Below are positions 39,580 to 50,635 of a stretch of DNA of 64,000 nucleotides, piece by piece. Every line of letters begins with the position of its first letter. The stretch's first letter is position 1. The notes under the pieces were generated by a model. It was not told where the DNA came from. It saw only the letters and a list, made by a program, of their open reading frames with translations, and made no database searches. Made by a program: the position numbers and the translations under genes. Source of the DNA: Dryococelus australis (taxonomy: Eukaryota > Arthropoda > Insecta > Phasmatodea > Phasmatidae); assembly GCA_029891345.1 (NCBI GenBank), contig CM056995.1:82647895-82711894 (forward strand), read 5' to 3'.

Positions 39580-40010
39580 TAAAGGCTTTTCACGATAAAG
39601 TGAGCTCTTTCGAAATCAACCTTAGAAAAAAGTCACTGCTCCTGCCTACATATATTTTAACGGGCGCGCTGTAGTGCCATGCGCACAGTAAATTTGGTAA
39701 CGATTGAGGGAAAAGTAGTTCCATATCTAAACGTCGAATAAAAAGTGTTAGGTAACCATTTGTGATAACTTAAAAATTATTACTATATCTTTATATTTTT
39801 TTAATACCTCGAAGTGTAAAAATTAGCAGATTTTTTTCAATATTTACTTTTCTCATAATTTTACATTTTAACTTGACTGACGCAAGAAGAAAGCGATGAG
39901 GCCCATGGCAATGACAGTTTTACATAAGGTGGAAGAGCATACAACGTGCATACAAGTAGATCTTAAGCAGGGCTTTCAAAAGTGGTCATTTTACCGTGAA
40001 CGGCCTATAT
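39580..40010 (+). mobile_element. family A MITE, full length
   Basis: 431 bp with ends TTCACGATAAAGTGAGCTCT and TTTTACCGTGAACGGCCTAT. Interior blocks are in family order. Confidence 0.85.
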
Positions 40011-40405
40011 ACTGGTGTACTCTGTGCGTGGGATTTTAATATAGTACAGAAGTTTCCAGGCAAGTCTTATAAGCGGACGTCCTATGTGAAACTAGCATAT
40101 ACTTCTGTGACATCTAGCATGGTATCAAATTATTACGTGAACTGATAAAGCATCTACTCTCGTAAGATTACTTAAGGCTGTTAAATACCAAAAAATGAGT
40201 TATTATATATTTGTACTAAACATTGTTTAACTTATGTTTATTGTATGTGGTGCCATTTTGCTCGACTAAAAACAAATTTTCACTTTATATTTTTTGAGTA
40301 ATTTTATGTAAAATCCAAAATATGTCTGTTTTGCTGCAGCCATTACAATGAATACTAAATAAGATGTACTAATGAAAAATTATACCACGTACACTAACGC
40401 TGTGG

Positions 40406-40532
40406 GCTACCGCTTGACATATATGACCAAATAACAGTTCATACATTTAAAAAAAAGTAAAACTATTCTTTATAATCAATCTTTTTTTAATGTACAGACT
40501 GTTATTTCGTGATTACATATGTCACGCGATAG
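40406..40532. repeat. short foldback element
   Basis: CGCTTGACATATATGACCAA... and ...ATTACATATGTCACGCGATA are inverted copies, continuing with AATAACAGT against ACTGTTATT. About 127 bp. Confidence 0.55.
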
Positions 40533-40594
40533 GCCGTAACATTAGATTACACTGTAATTTTTTTTATTCGTACAACTTTATTTACTATGATAGC

Positions 40595-40887
40595 TAGGGG
40601 AAGTGAAATTTCACGAAAAGTTTTCAATACAAGATATATTTTAAAACACTATAGAATCGTTTAGCTATCTTGATTGGCTGAATTACTTTTTGACACGTGT
40701 TAACTGATTGTACACAAATCAGGTAGGAGCTGTGCTGATGTTGCCAACTTCAGAGTGGTTGGTCAAATATACAAATGCCTTCTCAAGCAGAGAGCAACCA
40801 ATGGCAATAGACAAAATGCTGGTGGGTGCTTATAGTATTGAAGTCTACCGTATACTCATATTTTTTCGCGAAAAGTCACTGGCTCTA
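40595..40887 (+). mobile_element. family D hAT-like MITE, copy 2
   Basis: 293 bp, ends TAGGGGAAGTGA and TCACTGGCTCTA, flanked by perfect 8-bp copies of ATGATAGC (40587-40594, 40888-40895). Eight-base duplications and TAG-type ends are characteristic of hAT transposons. Confidence 0.9.
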
Positions 40888-41518
40888 ATGATAGCTGGAG
40901 CAAAACGGAAAATGTTTGGATTTGACATCAAATTATTTTAAAAATACAAACATTAAACATTTTTTATTCGCATTAAATGGCATTACATACAATGCATAGA
41001 AGTTAAACAATGTTTGGTACAAATGTAAAATAATAAACATTTTGCTGTTAAACGCACTTAGGCATGTAACGTACCACTTTTTGCGTCTCTAAAGACTTCG
41101 CAGTTGACGAGGTTTTTAACCATAGCCTACCTATCTACGCGCAATAGGCCATTCAGTGCTTCAGAGTGGCTGACACACTTTAAATAAAGACCCAGAAATG
41201 GGCACGACGATCCGCGCAGTGGCCAACCGACTGAGCACAGGGTACTTACGAACACAGAAGTGAACTGAGCGAAATATAAACGCACACACTGAGCAAAATG
41301 GCTTCACTGGCCAGCAAAATTTCGGGACTTAGTTCGCGAATGAACGGCTGGTAACTTACTCACCAGCCGGCAGCCCAACCTTTCGCAGCGTGCAGTGGCC
41401 TATCAGACACGAGGAACCTCGTGCAGCCATCCAGAGAATGGCCACACCCACATCATAGGAACCACCACGCCATTTCGCCTCTGTGAAATTACATACTCTA
41501 TGGTCTGGGATTGATGAC

Positions 41519-41676
41519 TACGGATAGTGAAATTGCCCGGTAAAATATGAAGACGCATTCTTGAGCAGACGGCAACCAATGGCAATGGAAAAAAATAAAC
41601 AGCTGTTGGGTGCTTATAGTATTAGTCTATACTATGTACTCATTTTTTTTTTTTTCGCGAAAAATCACTAGCTGTA
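41519..41676 (+). mobile_element. family D hAT-like MITE, copy 3 (internally deleted)
   Basis: 158 bp, ends TACGGATAGTGA and TCACTAGCTGTA, flanked by perfect TTGATGAC (41511-41518, 41677-41684). About 135 bp of the left interior is missing. Confidence 0.85.
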
Positions 41677-41799
41677 TTGATGACGTTTACGTGAGTTTCA
41701 CGAACACCCGGCGTCTATTCGTGGTTTCCATCATAGGCCGCAGAGTTCTGCGACACAAATATATAAAACCCTAAAGCCCAGGTAACTTTGGACCCACGT

Positions 41800-41896
41800 T
41801 CAGTAGGACCTGGATGAGAATCCCGGTTCCGGCCATCCTGATTCCAGTTTTCCAAGATTTCCCGAAATTACTCGAGGCGAATGCTCACGTGGCTCC
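41800..41896 (+). mobile_element. SINE S2 fragment
   Basis: TTCCGGCCATCCTGATTCCA, AAGATTTCCCGAAATTACTC and GAGGCGAATGCTCACG match S2 downstream of the B box. Its 3' side is cut by the MITE at 41900. Confidence 0.65.
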
Positions 41897-41899
41897 TTA

Positions 41900-42363
41900 A
41901 GCAGGTTTCACACGATGCAAGATGCATTTCGCGCAAGATTTCGTACGAGAATGCCAACTGAATTGCGTGCGAAACGAGTTCACACGCAGATAAATAAGAC
42001 GAATACTCTCTCGCATCAAAATTAGTTGAAAGCCCTGGTTAGTACCAAACAGCCACGGTATTATAATACAAAATATGAAGTTGCTTACTTCAACAAGGTA
42101 TTTGTTTCAAAGCTATCCCTTCAAAATATAATTGTTGTTTTCTTATCCTCAACTCTATGGTTGATTTTACAACAGGTCACATGACCAGCATACAAGGACC
42201 AATAGGATCACAACTTGTATCGCCTTGCACGAGAAAAATAGGACCTGCTCTATCTCATCTCGTGCAAGATGAGCCTTACACACAAACTTGTGTAAGACAT
42301 TCTCGTGCAAGGTCGGCATCTCACGCAAGTTTGGCACTCATCTTGCATCGTGTGAAACCTGCT
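41900..42363. mobile_element. MITE with TTA duplication (Harbinger-like)
   Basis: 464 bp. Inverted ends AGCAGGTTTCACACGATGCA and its exact complement TGCATCGTGTGAAACCTGCT, flanked by TTA on both sides (41897-41899, 42364-42366). A 3-bp TWA-type duplication fits PIF/Harbinger. CGCAAG/CGTGCAAG motifs recur inside the ends. It lies directly against a SINE fragment at 41800-41896. Confidence 0.8.
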
Positions 42364-42469
42364 TTACTACAGGCAGTGGTCGGGGCGATTTCTGCCCTTT
42401 ACTACATATCCGAGCATCTTTCTCCGTCTCTATGAATTCACTGTAGACGAGACGTTATGCCCAAATACC

Positions 42470-42756
42470 TATAGTCCATTCACGGTTACTTCATACTTTT
42501 CTGAAGCCCTGCTAAAGTTCTACTTCCAGGATATTCCCCCGCCTCGTGCAAGCTAAGCTTAATTAAGTCTATAAATCTATACATGAAATACAGCTAAAAC
42601 TCCAATTTAACGAAAAATGATATACTTTAATGTTTACACAGGTACAAAACGCATGTGGTAAAATACATATTTAGGAAATAACTGAACACGTCATACATGG
42701 GGTAGTTTTTCAAAGGTTTGATTTTAAAAAGTCTGAAGAAACTGGAACAGACTATA
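42470..42756 (+). mobile_element. family B MITE, internally deleted
   Basis: 287 bp. Left end TATAGTCCATTCACGGTTAC, then TTCTGAAGCCCTGCTAAAGT; right end GGAACAGACTATA. About 100 bp of the middle is missing compared with 50245-50635. Confidence 0.8.
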
Positions 42757-42759
42757 ACT

Positions 42760-43974
42760 GAAGCCCTAGTTTAAGTGGCTATGTGTTAAAGTAATATATG
42801 TTACATGCACACAACAATTAGCAAATTAAATAGTCGGTAATAATTTTAACTGCCCAACACAACTCTTGGATATCCCTCGAACAAACGTCACTTGTCCAGG
42901 ACGAGGTGCGAAACAGCTCCAGTCAATGTATGTTCCAGGACCGGACAGTCGCAGGGAGATCACAGTGGAAACTCGATGTGAGATGGACAAGTGCAAAATT
43001 TATATGTTTTTACCGCGAAGTTAGTGACCGGAAAAATACCATGGGGGTTGGTGTTTAGGGAACGAATATTCCTCCATTGCAGTCACCCGGTGTACAAAGA
43101 TCCCGCTCGTTTCAACCGCTTGGGGCCATCGTTGTAAAACGCAACATTCTAAAGGATCATTCTAAGGCGCAGTGTTTGAAATCACTCCGCTGGAAAGTGC
43201 GTATTCGACCTTTGAACATCGTTTACTTTTCGTGCGTGCTGATTTAGCAGATTTGATCATGTAAAATATATTTACGGAAGGATTTTTTTAAATAAAAGCA
43301 CAGCAAGGACAACTGAAAACGTTATATTGCTTTCATGGACGTGAATCGATGCTAAATACTACAAGTCTTCATTCAGGCTTACTAATAAACCCGCTAGAAC
43401 TATGACCACGCTCGAAGTTTTGTTACAAAACAGCAATATCCAAACTATAAGTTATGCCAAATAACAAGACCTCGAAGCAAACAAAAGGTACGCATAAATA
43501 AAACTCTGCTGGTAAGTTTAACGTCTTGTAGAGAAATTAAAAATGTTTTGAGGTATAAAATCCACGACTACGGGCAAGTTAGGGTATGCTTCGATGTCTC
43601 GTAAAAAAAAAAATAAATAAATAAATAAAAATAAAAAATCTGGCGGATTTCAATCTCGAGTTTTGCGTGTATCTTAATTAATTTCAGAGACACGTTGTCA
43701 CCGAACTAAGAAAATTAAATTACAAAAGCAGAGAAGAAGTTAAGTAGTTATAGGCCTAGATTGGGAGAAGGGGAGAATATTAAAGACATGAATATCAGAG
43801 CAATTATAGTAATTTTCAATGCACTGGTAATAATCACACGTTAAATTCATTTCTCTTGCAATAGTCCAAATTTAACGAGGAATATCGTATTTTGAATACT
43901 TGATGGGGTTATATAGAAATTTGACATCGTTGCTAGCTTCTCAATCTCTTTTGTATAAATATTTTAACATGAAC
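42760..43974. other. no gene recognised
   Basis: AT-rich left flank of the Sola-like element, with an (AAAT)n-like tract near 43605-43635. Confidence 0.5.
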
Positions 43975-44262
43975 ATTTGAAGAGTTGATATAAAAACCGG
44001 GCTAAGTGCCAAAATTGTTACTTTTGAGATATTTACATTTTTTTTTTGTAAATCATTAAAAATACACATTAGGTGTTCTAGTAATTATTTATTGGTTCAC
44101 CAGTACCAAATAAATAGGGAGGAAAACCGAATTCACCAGTACCTTCAAAATCACACAAATATTATCAAACCACACAAACTGTAGAAGGTACTAACAACCA
44201 ACACATAATAAATAAATAATGGGCTACGTGACAAGCCACAGAAGCAAGGTAATGTTCACCAG

Positions 44263-44332
44263 GAATGTTATTATACGTTAGAAGTTAGTAATAATTAAGA
44301 ATGTTATTATACGTTAGAAGTTAGTAATAATT
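44263..44332. repeat. 36-bp tandem duplication
   Basis: Two adjacent copies with a 36-base period, each starting GAATGTTATTATACGTTAGA, are practically identical (44263-44298 and 44299-44332). They lie in the 3' non-coding part of the Sola-like element, so the duplication is young relative to the decay of its gene. Confidence 0.85.
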
Positions 44333-44533
44333 GCATAAGACACGTATGTCTTGTTTCCTTTTTGACAAATAAAAAATAAGTTGCCTAGTCTCATCTATTT
44401 AACAGTTCTTCTTAGAAAGGTTTGTAATCACTTTACAGGCGAGGGAGCATCTGTGCGATGTCATTCTTCTTTTCTTCGGAGATCCTCGAGTAGCAATGTA
44501 TTGGGGGTAGCATATACTTTATTGCCTCGTTCG

Positions 44534-46415
44534 TTACATTTTTTTCAAAATGTGAAAATATGACCAGCTTTCGAACTCAGACAATGTTGTTCGTGTTCTC
44601 AGAGTTCCGGGATCAGCCTTCGTCACGTTGAACTCCCGGAACTTTGGAAATCTGTACTTTAGATGTGGTAAGTTCTTTATGTGCAGTGCAGCAGTCTTAA
44701 AGTCGTAGAAATCATCTGGTTGCATTAGTGTTACCATAAAAGGATTTAAGTGGTTAGCAGTCACCATTACTTTCATTAAGTCTGTAGGTACTTGACAGTG
44801 TTCGACACGTTTTCGTTTCTCTACAAGAGCAAAATCTCTGTCACGACTTAAAAATGAGTGTCCTGAAACTAAGTACTTGTGGTTCACTTCATCAACATAC
44901 CCCTTACATAGCAAATAGCATCACAAGAATAAAAGCATGCAGTTTTTATTCTGATCTACGCAGTTGTCACTCCACACAGTTAATGTTTGCTTCCTAGTCA
45001 CAACAGATGTGATTGCCTTGAGAATACATGACGCCACTTCGTTACCTATCACCACGCCCACTTAACCCTTCATGCTAAATAAACATGTGCCCTCTGTTGT
45101 TGTCTCCAACATGTACACACAAGTTATAACACGATAACTGACGCAAATAATACATTTGGGAATATGTTAATGCTGGAAGAGACAGCACTTGCTGAAGATC
45201 CACTAAAATAGTGGTACAGTCACTTGATGGAAGCTGTGATCTGGCGTGATCCTCCTTCATTGTCTTCATAGCCTTTTCAGCTTTGCCGTGATGAAGCTCT
45301 AACTTCTGTACTGCTTGTGTGTTATTGTAACTTTTTATTTCCATATGCAATCGATCACATGTCCCGCATGTGTTAGTTCATGGATGGTGGAATGCTAACA
45401 TAGGTAACTTGCTCTTGAATATTTCATAATAGTAACGGTACGTTCCAAAAGAAGTTAGGTACTGTTCTATGAAGGCAAGGTACAGTTTATTAATGCTCAA
45501 ATCTGGGCTGAGCTATTCTTCCTTACTTTTCATTCTAGAGTAATGACTCTGCTCCCGAGGAAAGTTTGTATGTGTTTGATAACGACTGCTTCGTCTTCTA
45601 CTGAAAATTTCCAGTGTGTTGTTTTGTTACCTCGTTTCTCGGCGTACACTGTTTCACCATTCTTTTTCGCTTTAACTAAGGTCTCAATTCTTCTCCTAGT
45701 CAGTTGCATATTATTTCTTTGCCATTAGGTAAAGTGTAGGAAATAGTGGTATTTTGGTGGCTTACCTCTTCACCATCTTTCTTGCCATGCCTCCTTCACT
45801 GTACTGCGATGGTGACAAGAAGACCCATTAAATACGAATTTTGTTTTTCATTGTCCGCCATAGAATGAAAGTCCATGAAATGCTTCAGTTTGTGGTCATG
45901 AGCGATATTGTTGCATCCATGCTTACACGTGCAGGTAATCTAAAACAGAACATAAAAGAGTGATTATTGTAACTTCTATATTAGTAGGGAAAATTATGTG
46001 CGATAGATGCAAACTAGTAAATTTCCAATGGCGTTGCTTTAGTAAAAGTGGTACCCGACTAATGTGAATGGACTTTTCAATAACTCTAACGGTTCTACTG
46101 TGAGTTGTGCCATACAATATGCTGTCGTTTTGCAACTGCTGTAAAAGTAAAACAAAAATTAAGTGTAGCAATATTGATGGTTAAAATCCATTTTAAAAAA
46201 TGACTATATTTCGAACCAGTACAGATGCGTGTAATAAGTAGTTCGTTATGGTACAGCTTACCTGTTCTGCAGGCTGTGTTTTAGCTGGCACTTCTTTTTT
46301 GCTGGCTATTTACATACATTTCGCCAGAACATCTCCGGTTCTTTTTTTTTTTTCATTTCAGAATGAAAGTTGCTTTACCTTTACGTCTTTTCCTGCACGA
46401 AGAACACCCTTCCAT
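44534..46415 (-). pseudogene. decayed transposase-like gene of the Sola-like element
   Basis: Homologous-looking pieces run in order on the minus strand across several frames. They are a possible first exon from ATG 46415 (Cys- and Arg/Lys-rich, followed by donor-like GTAAAG), another donor-like GTAAGC near 46261, and an exon from about 45940 after a TTTTAG acceptor. The latter encodes a CTCKHGC zinc-knuckle-like start and a MADNEKQNSYLMGLL segment. Then follow a HIQTF...SHY-type segment (about 45480-45570), a TNTCGTCD segment (about 45370), DLQQVLSLP with an RQLSCYNLCVH segment (about 45120-45205), and WSDNCVDQNKN (44957-44974). A VSGHSFLSRDRDFALVEK segment (44820-44870) and a C-terminal frame ending at 44534 complete it. 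At least two frameshifts and several stops separate these blocks, so it cannot be functional. This block order occurs in multicopy insect proteins that behave as transposases. Confidence 0.7.
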
Positions 46416-47124
46416 AATGCTGGATATTAATATTTGGTTCCTTCAATAAAAACAAACAACAACTAACTGAAACAACGACGCAGCGATTTAAACACTCATC
46501 TCTGACGTTCTGGCACTTATCCCGGTTTTAATGTACACACGCCGGTGGACATGACCACCAGCACAATCTTGTGGTGAACAGTTGAACTACTACAAAAGCA
46601 GTTAGTTATTTATGTTATAGGGGCTGGCACATAGAGCACATTTCAACAACAAAAAATCTGTTTACATTTTGGCACTTAGAGAGGTTTTTATATCAAGTCT
46701 TCATTTGTAAAAATACTTGACACAGGGAAAAAAATTCCTTTACTTTAGAGCCATAGCTATGCACATCCGATTTTTTTTCCCCCGATTGTGACAGGGGTTC
46801 TTCGGGACAAGCTAATACAAAACTTTTAAGGTTCACTGATCAAAACACTGCTTGGTAACAACCTCACCACACAGAAAATTAGTTTTCGGAAACGAAACAG
46901 CGGCTTCCTTGTGCGTGTGGCGTGTACTGCCTGCAGGCTGCCTTTTATCATTTTTTTTAGAACTAAACAGCTTTTGTCGAACAATAAAAAAAAAACAATA
47001 CAGATACACATCGGCGAGTAAAAACATCTCTTTCGTCTGTATTCTGAAACACAATTGATGTTTTTACACCGTGCGAGGCAAAAAAAAAAAAGTAGTAAGT
47101 GGCGAGCATATACTGGAAATGTTC

Positions 47125-47184
<60 letters not shown>
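47125..47184. repeat. (TA)n microsatellite
   Basis: About thirty TA units. The Ile-Tyr open frame across it is an artefact. Confidence 0.98.
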
Positions 47185-47189
<5 letters not shown>

Positions 47190-47834
47190 AACCTACAATT
47201 GGCTGACTTTTAAATACCCTCAAGGGTTTTCGTAAAAGAGGTAATTATAACATTAACTTCCTCTTTTTCCTGTGTTGGTACGACAATCGACGCCACCATT
47301 TTAATCGTATTTTTTTATTTTAAAAAAATCAATACGACGCAATAAAGGTATTCGTTCCCAATCTACGATTTACCTCGTTCTCGCTTTGTGTAGTTGTCTG
47401 CTGAGGGTATAGGTGTGCGGAGGACTTAAAAAAAAAAATCATTTGTAGCGGAACTCACCTAAGCTCGGGTAAATGCCCGCCTGCGGACGTTTGGTTTGTC
47501 GAAGCGAAGCAGGGAGTAAAAAAAAAAAAAAAAAAAAACATGCTGGAGGATGAGAGGGGGTGACTGGTAGGTCTCTTTTGCCCCTAGCAATTACTTTGTT
47601 TGGCTTTTCTGACGGCGAGCAAATGCGTTGATCTTTTGTTATGCCCCTTCCGCCAATTGGGCTGTCCGGACCAGAGACGTGGTAAAAAGGGGGGGGGGGG
47701 TTGGCTGCCGGACTACCCCCCTCCCCTCTCTACATGTTACCGTGTAAATCCTGTTTATTAGGTTAGTTCGCCATTACCCATCGCGGCTCGCGTGTGCGTG
47801 AGAGCGAGCGCACGCGCGCGCACACACACAGAAG

Positions 47835-47960
47835 GGCGCGCGCGTATAAAAGCTCCCTTTTGTAGTCGCGCACGCCGCGGGAGCAGACGTTATAATTAAT
47901 TGGCCCTGCAGTCAATTTGGCAGAAAGGTTTCCTCTGTTTGGCAGCGTTATTACCGCTCC
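47835..47960 (+). promoter_or_regulatory. candidate TATA promoter or conserved regulatory element
   Basis: GCGTATAAAAGCTCCC sits in a GC-rich island. It is followed by a GC-rich 40 bp and then an ordered sequence (TTATAATTAATTGG, TTTGGCAGAAAGG, TTTGGCAGCGTTATTACCGC) with a homeodomain-type TAATTAATT core. No downstream open frame supports a gene, so an enhancer is as likely as a promoter. Confidence 0.25.
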
Positions 47961-48174
47961 CCCTCCCCCCTTCCCAACGCCACACCATCCTCTCGCATTA
48001 ATTTATCAAAGTTTATGCGTCCGCCGGACTCGGGCCAGCTCTCTCTCCCCAGCAGCCGCGGGCACCTCTGCGCAAACACAAGAGCGGTAACCCCCCCCCC
48101 CCCACTAACACCGCTAGCTTACGTTCCACTGGTGCGCTTTCTCCCGAGAAAGTAGCGCAATGCCCCGCAGCAAC

Positions 48175-48175
<1 letters not shown>

Positions 48176-48206
<31 letters not shown>
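48176..48206. repeat. (CCTG)n microsatellite
   Basis: Seven CCTG units in a GC-rich stretch. Confidence 0.9.
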
Positions 48207-48369
48207 TGCGTACAGCACCTCCGACCCACGTGACTTCCCCCCCCCCTTCACCCTTCCACTTCTCGAACCAAACCTTTTGGAAAATCACACCACGCGTCTA
48301 ACGTGTTCGGTTGTTTCCGAAACATCTCACGTATCACAAACGTTTTCTTTTTTCCTCCGCTTCTGTTAA

Positions 48370-48975
48370 CATGATGGTGTATATTATAATATTTAATTTA
48401 CAATTAATGTGAATGAAGACAGAGGAAAAATAGATGTGTTGATAGTGCCTAAAGACTGTCCACGACAAAGTGAGCACTTTTGAAATCAACCTTTGGAAAA
48501 TATCACTGCTCCAACCTGCACATATTTTAACGGACGCACTGAGAGTCATACGCTTAGCTAAGTTGGCAACGATCGAGGGAATGTAGTTCCATATCTTAAC
48601 GTCGAATGAAAAGTGTTATGAAACAATGTGTGATAACTTAAATTATTTCTTTTCCTTTCTGTTTTTTTTATGCATCTAAGTGTCAAAATAAGCAGTTTTG
48701 TAAAATAAATACGTTTCTAATTATTTCACAATTTCACTTAACCGACGCATGAATAAAGTGATGAGGCCCATGGCAACGTTAATTTTACATAAGGCGGAAT
48801 AATACACAACGCGCATATAAATAGATCTTAAGCAGGGCTTTCAAAAGTGCTCAGTCTACCGTGAATAGCCTATAGCAGGAAATAGATCTTTATGCAAAGT
48901 ATTATTACACTGTGCGCGCATGAATGCTGTGCGCTGTCTTTTTGGTGTAATTTTCTATAGTTGGTTTGTTAACGA
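48370..48975 (-). mobile_element. family B MITE interrupted by family A
   Basis: Left flank (to 48449) and right flank (from 48875) align with consecutive parts of the copy at 50245-50635. Both flanks lack the terminal repeats, so this copy is old. Confidence 0.7.
48450..48874 (+). mobile_element. family A MITE nested in a family B MITE
   Basis: 425 bp with ends GTCCACGACAAAGTGAGCAC and TCTACCGTGAATAGCCTATA. Both flanks belong to one interrupted family B element (48370-48975), so this insertion is younger than that copy. Confidence 0.85.
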
Positions 48976-48979
48976 TCAG

Positions 48980-49639
48980 TCAACTCACGTTGGGAAGCTT
49001 AATGCTCCGTTGTTTTTTTTCTTTACTTTGAACACACGCCTGCATAGTCCTCTTAAGAGGGTGCTGTCCCTTCCATATGTTTTTTTTTTTTTTTTTTTTT
49101 TTATAAATCTTCGTAATCAAACTTTATAACCGGTCATTAAAATTCAAAGCTTGGCAGAACACAGAGGACGACTAAATAGAATTTTTGAAGTTTGTACGGT
49201 TTGAAATGTATAGCCTATTCGGGATTCTTCATGAATAAATTTCAACTATGATGCCTCAAACACATAAAAGGACTCCAGGAAAATTTTCGAAGTATATTAT
49301 TTAAACGCAGCTTACAACCAGTGCTGAGATTTCCAAGGATTTGATTTTTAATACAATTTGCCACAATAAATACGCTCTGGATTATTTATCATACGACACT
49401 TCGAGGAGCTCGGAAAAAAGCAGTTAGGGGGGACAAATACTTGCGCTATTGCATTTATTCATATATCTCCGTGACTAATATTTTATTTTATTATCTAGTA
49501 TCCTAACTCAAATTGAATCAAAGATAGGTCACTGGTCTTCCAGTACCAACGTCTTCGTTTTGATCCCAGGCCCGGCTAAGCCAGGATGTCATGGCCTAGT
49601 AATTAGGCAACCCTCTCTGCACCCGGAGGAATTCAACGG
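48980..49639. other. no gene recognised
   Basis: AT-rich, with T-runs at 49011-49021 and 49078-49102. Confidence 0.5.
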
Positions 49640-49812
49640 GGATTCCCCACCGAATGAGTGAAGATATTTTGGCGGCTCGTAACAGCGAGGTTTTGAGAGC
49701 CGATGGGGATGATTGAGGTGAGTATGGAGCAGTGCCGGAATGAAAGGGCGAGGCAAACGGGAGATCCCGAGAAAACCCGCCGACCAGTGGCATCACCCGG
49801 CACGACGTGTAA
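49640..49812 (-). mobile_element. SINE S1, copy 5 (5'-truncated)
   Basis: Body and 3' tail, including GAGAAAACCCGCCGACCAGT, TTTTGAGAGCCGATGGGGAT and ATGAGTGAAGATATTTTGGC. The same tail occurs at 2604-2625. Confidence 0.75.
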
Positions 49813-50076
49813 CATCGTGCCTTGCTACCTCTGTAACTTTCGTTTTCATTTTACACGAAAACTGCCGCCTTCTGGCTTTAGGGGCTTCTACAGCCCTTCT
49901 GGATCATTATTGTCCTATATCAATCTTCCTCTTTTCCGGTAACGAATCACGTGCCCGAGTTTGTACATGTGTTTCTTAAACACGATGTATACTTATCAAA
50001 TCTCTTCACCGTACGATTTTTGTAGGCTGTGATTTTAGCTTCATCCATCAAGGCGGCCAGTTTTAAAATTTCAAAT

Positions 50077-50100
50077 TATTATTATTATTATTATTATTAT
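50077..50100. repeat. (ATT)n microsatellite
   Basis: Eight ATT units. Confidence 0.9.
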
Positions 50101-50244
50101 GTAGCTGTGAACACCTCAGACTGATTCTTTGGTGATTCAATTAATGTTTGGACATGCGAAATTACTTCAGTTCGTAACGCATATGAAAAAATAAGTGACA
50201 TTCATTAACCAGCTGTGATGATATACAGCTCCTGTAAAGAAATG

Positions 50245-50635
50245 TATAGTTCATTCGCGGTTTTTCACACCTTTTAAATCAAACCTAAATACATCATGTA
50301 TCACAGGCGTTCTATACTCGTGTCAACATGAAAGTACCTTATTTTTTATTAAAATGAAATTTTACTTGCATTTTATCTATAACTTATAATATTTTTTTTA
50401 TAATTAATATGAATAAAAGCAGGGACAAAAATAGCTGTATTGTTAATGCCTAGTAAGAAATAGTTCTTATGCAAAATATTATTACACTGAGTGCGCAAGA
50501 ACGAGGTGTGTTGTCCCTTTGGTGTAAATTTACTTGACTCAGTTAAGCTTTGTTTGCACGAGGCGAAGGAATATCCTGAAAGCATAACTATACCAGGACT
50601 TCAGAAAAGTTGAAAACAACCGTGAATGGACTATA
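50245..50635 (-). mobile_element. family B MITE, full length
   Basis: 391 bp, the cleanest single family B copy. Ends are TATAGTTCATTCGCGGTT and AACCGTGAATGGACTATA. The interior is AT-rich and non-coding. The terminus is consistent with a TA target. Confidence 0.85.

Larger units (their letters stand above)
40190..41060. repeat. family G inverted pair
   Basis: A minus-oriented copy (40190-40350) and a plus-oriented copy (40895-41060) form long imperfect inverted arms around about 540 bp. That interior holds a short foldback (about 40406-40532) and the family D MITE at 40595-40887. Confidence 0.55.
43979..46702 (-). mobile_element. Sola-like DNA transposon, complete ends, decayed
   Basis: The two ends are 37-bp terminal inverted repeats with four mismatches; each starts GAAGA and ends CTAAGTGCCAAAAT when read inward. 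The element is flanked on both sides by ATTT (43975-43978 and 46703-46706), a 4-bp target-site duplication. Its 2.7 kb holds an interrupted transposase-like gene on the minus strand. Four-base duplications plus a protein with a WSDNC..QNKN motif fit the Sola superfamily best; that assignment rests on remembered family traits and needs a database check. Other superfamilies with 4-bp duplications, such as Chapaev, are alternatives. Confidence 0.8.
46707..48369. other. no gene recognised; GC-rich island 47750-48300
   Basis: AT-rich with the (TA)n tract, A-run at 47518-47538 and G-run near 47690. The island includes the TATA-containing block described separately. Confidence 0.45.

Noticed and set aside
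46963-47223. Ile-Tyr repeat protein frame
   Set aside because: Translation of a (TA)n microsatellite; the same applies to the frame across 2201-2256.
48370-48975. Reading the flanks of 48450-48874 as unique DNA
   Set aside because: They align with consecutive parts of the family B copy at 50245-50635, so they are one interrupted element.
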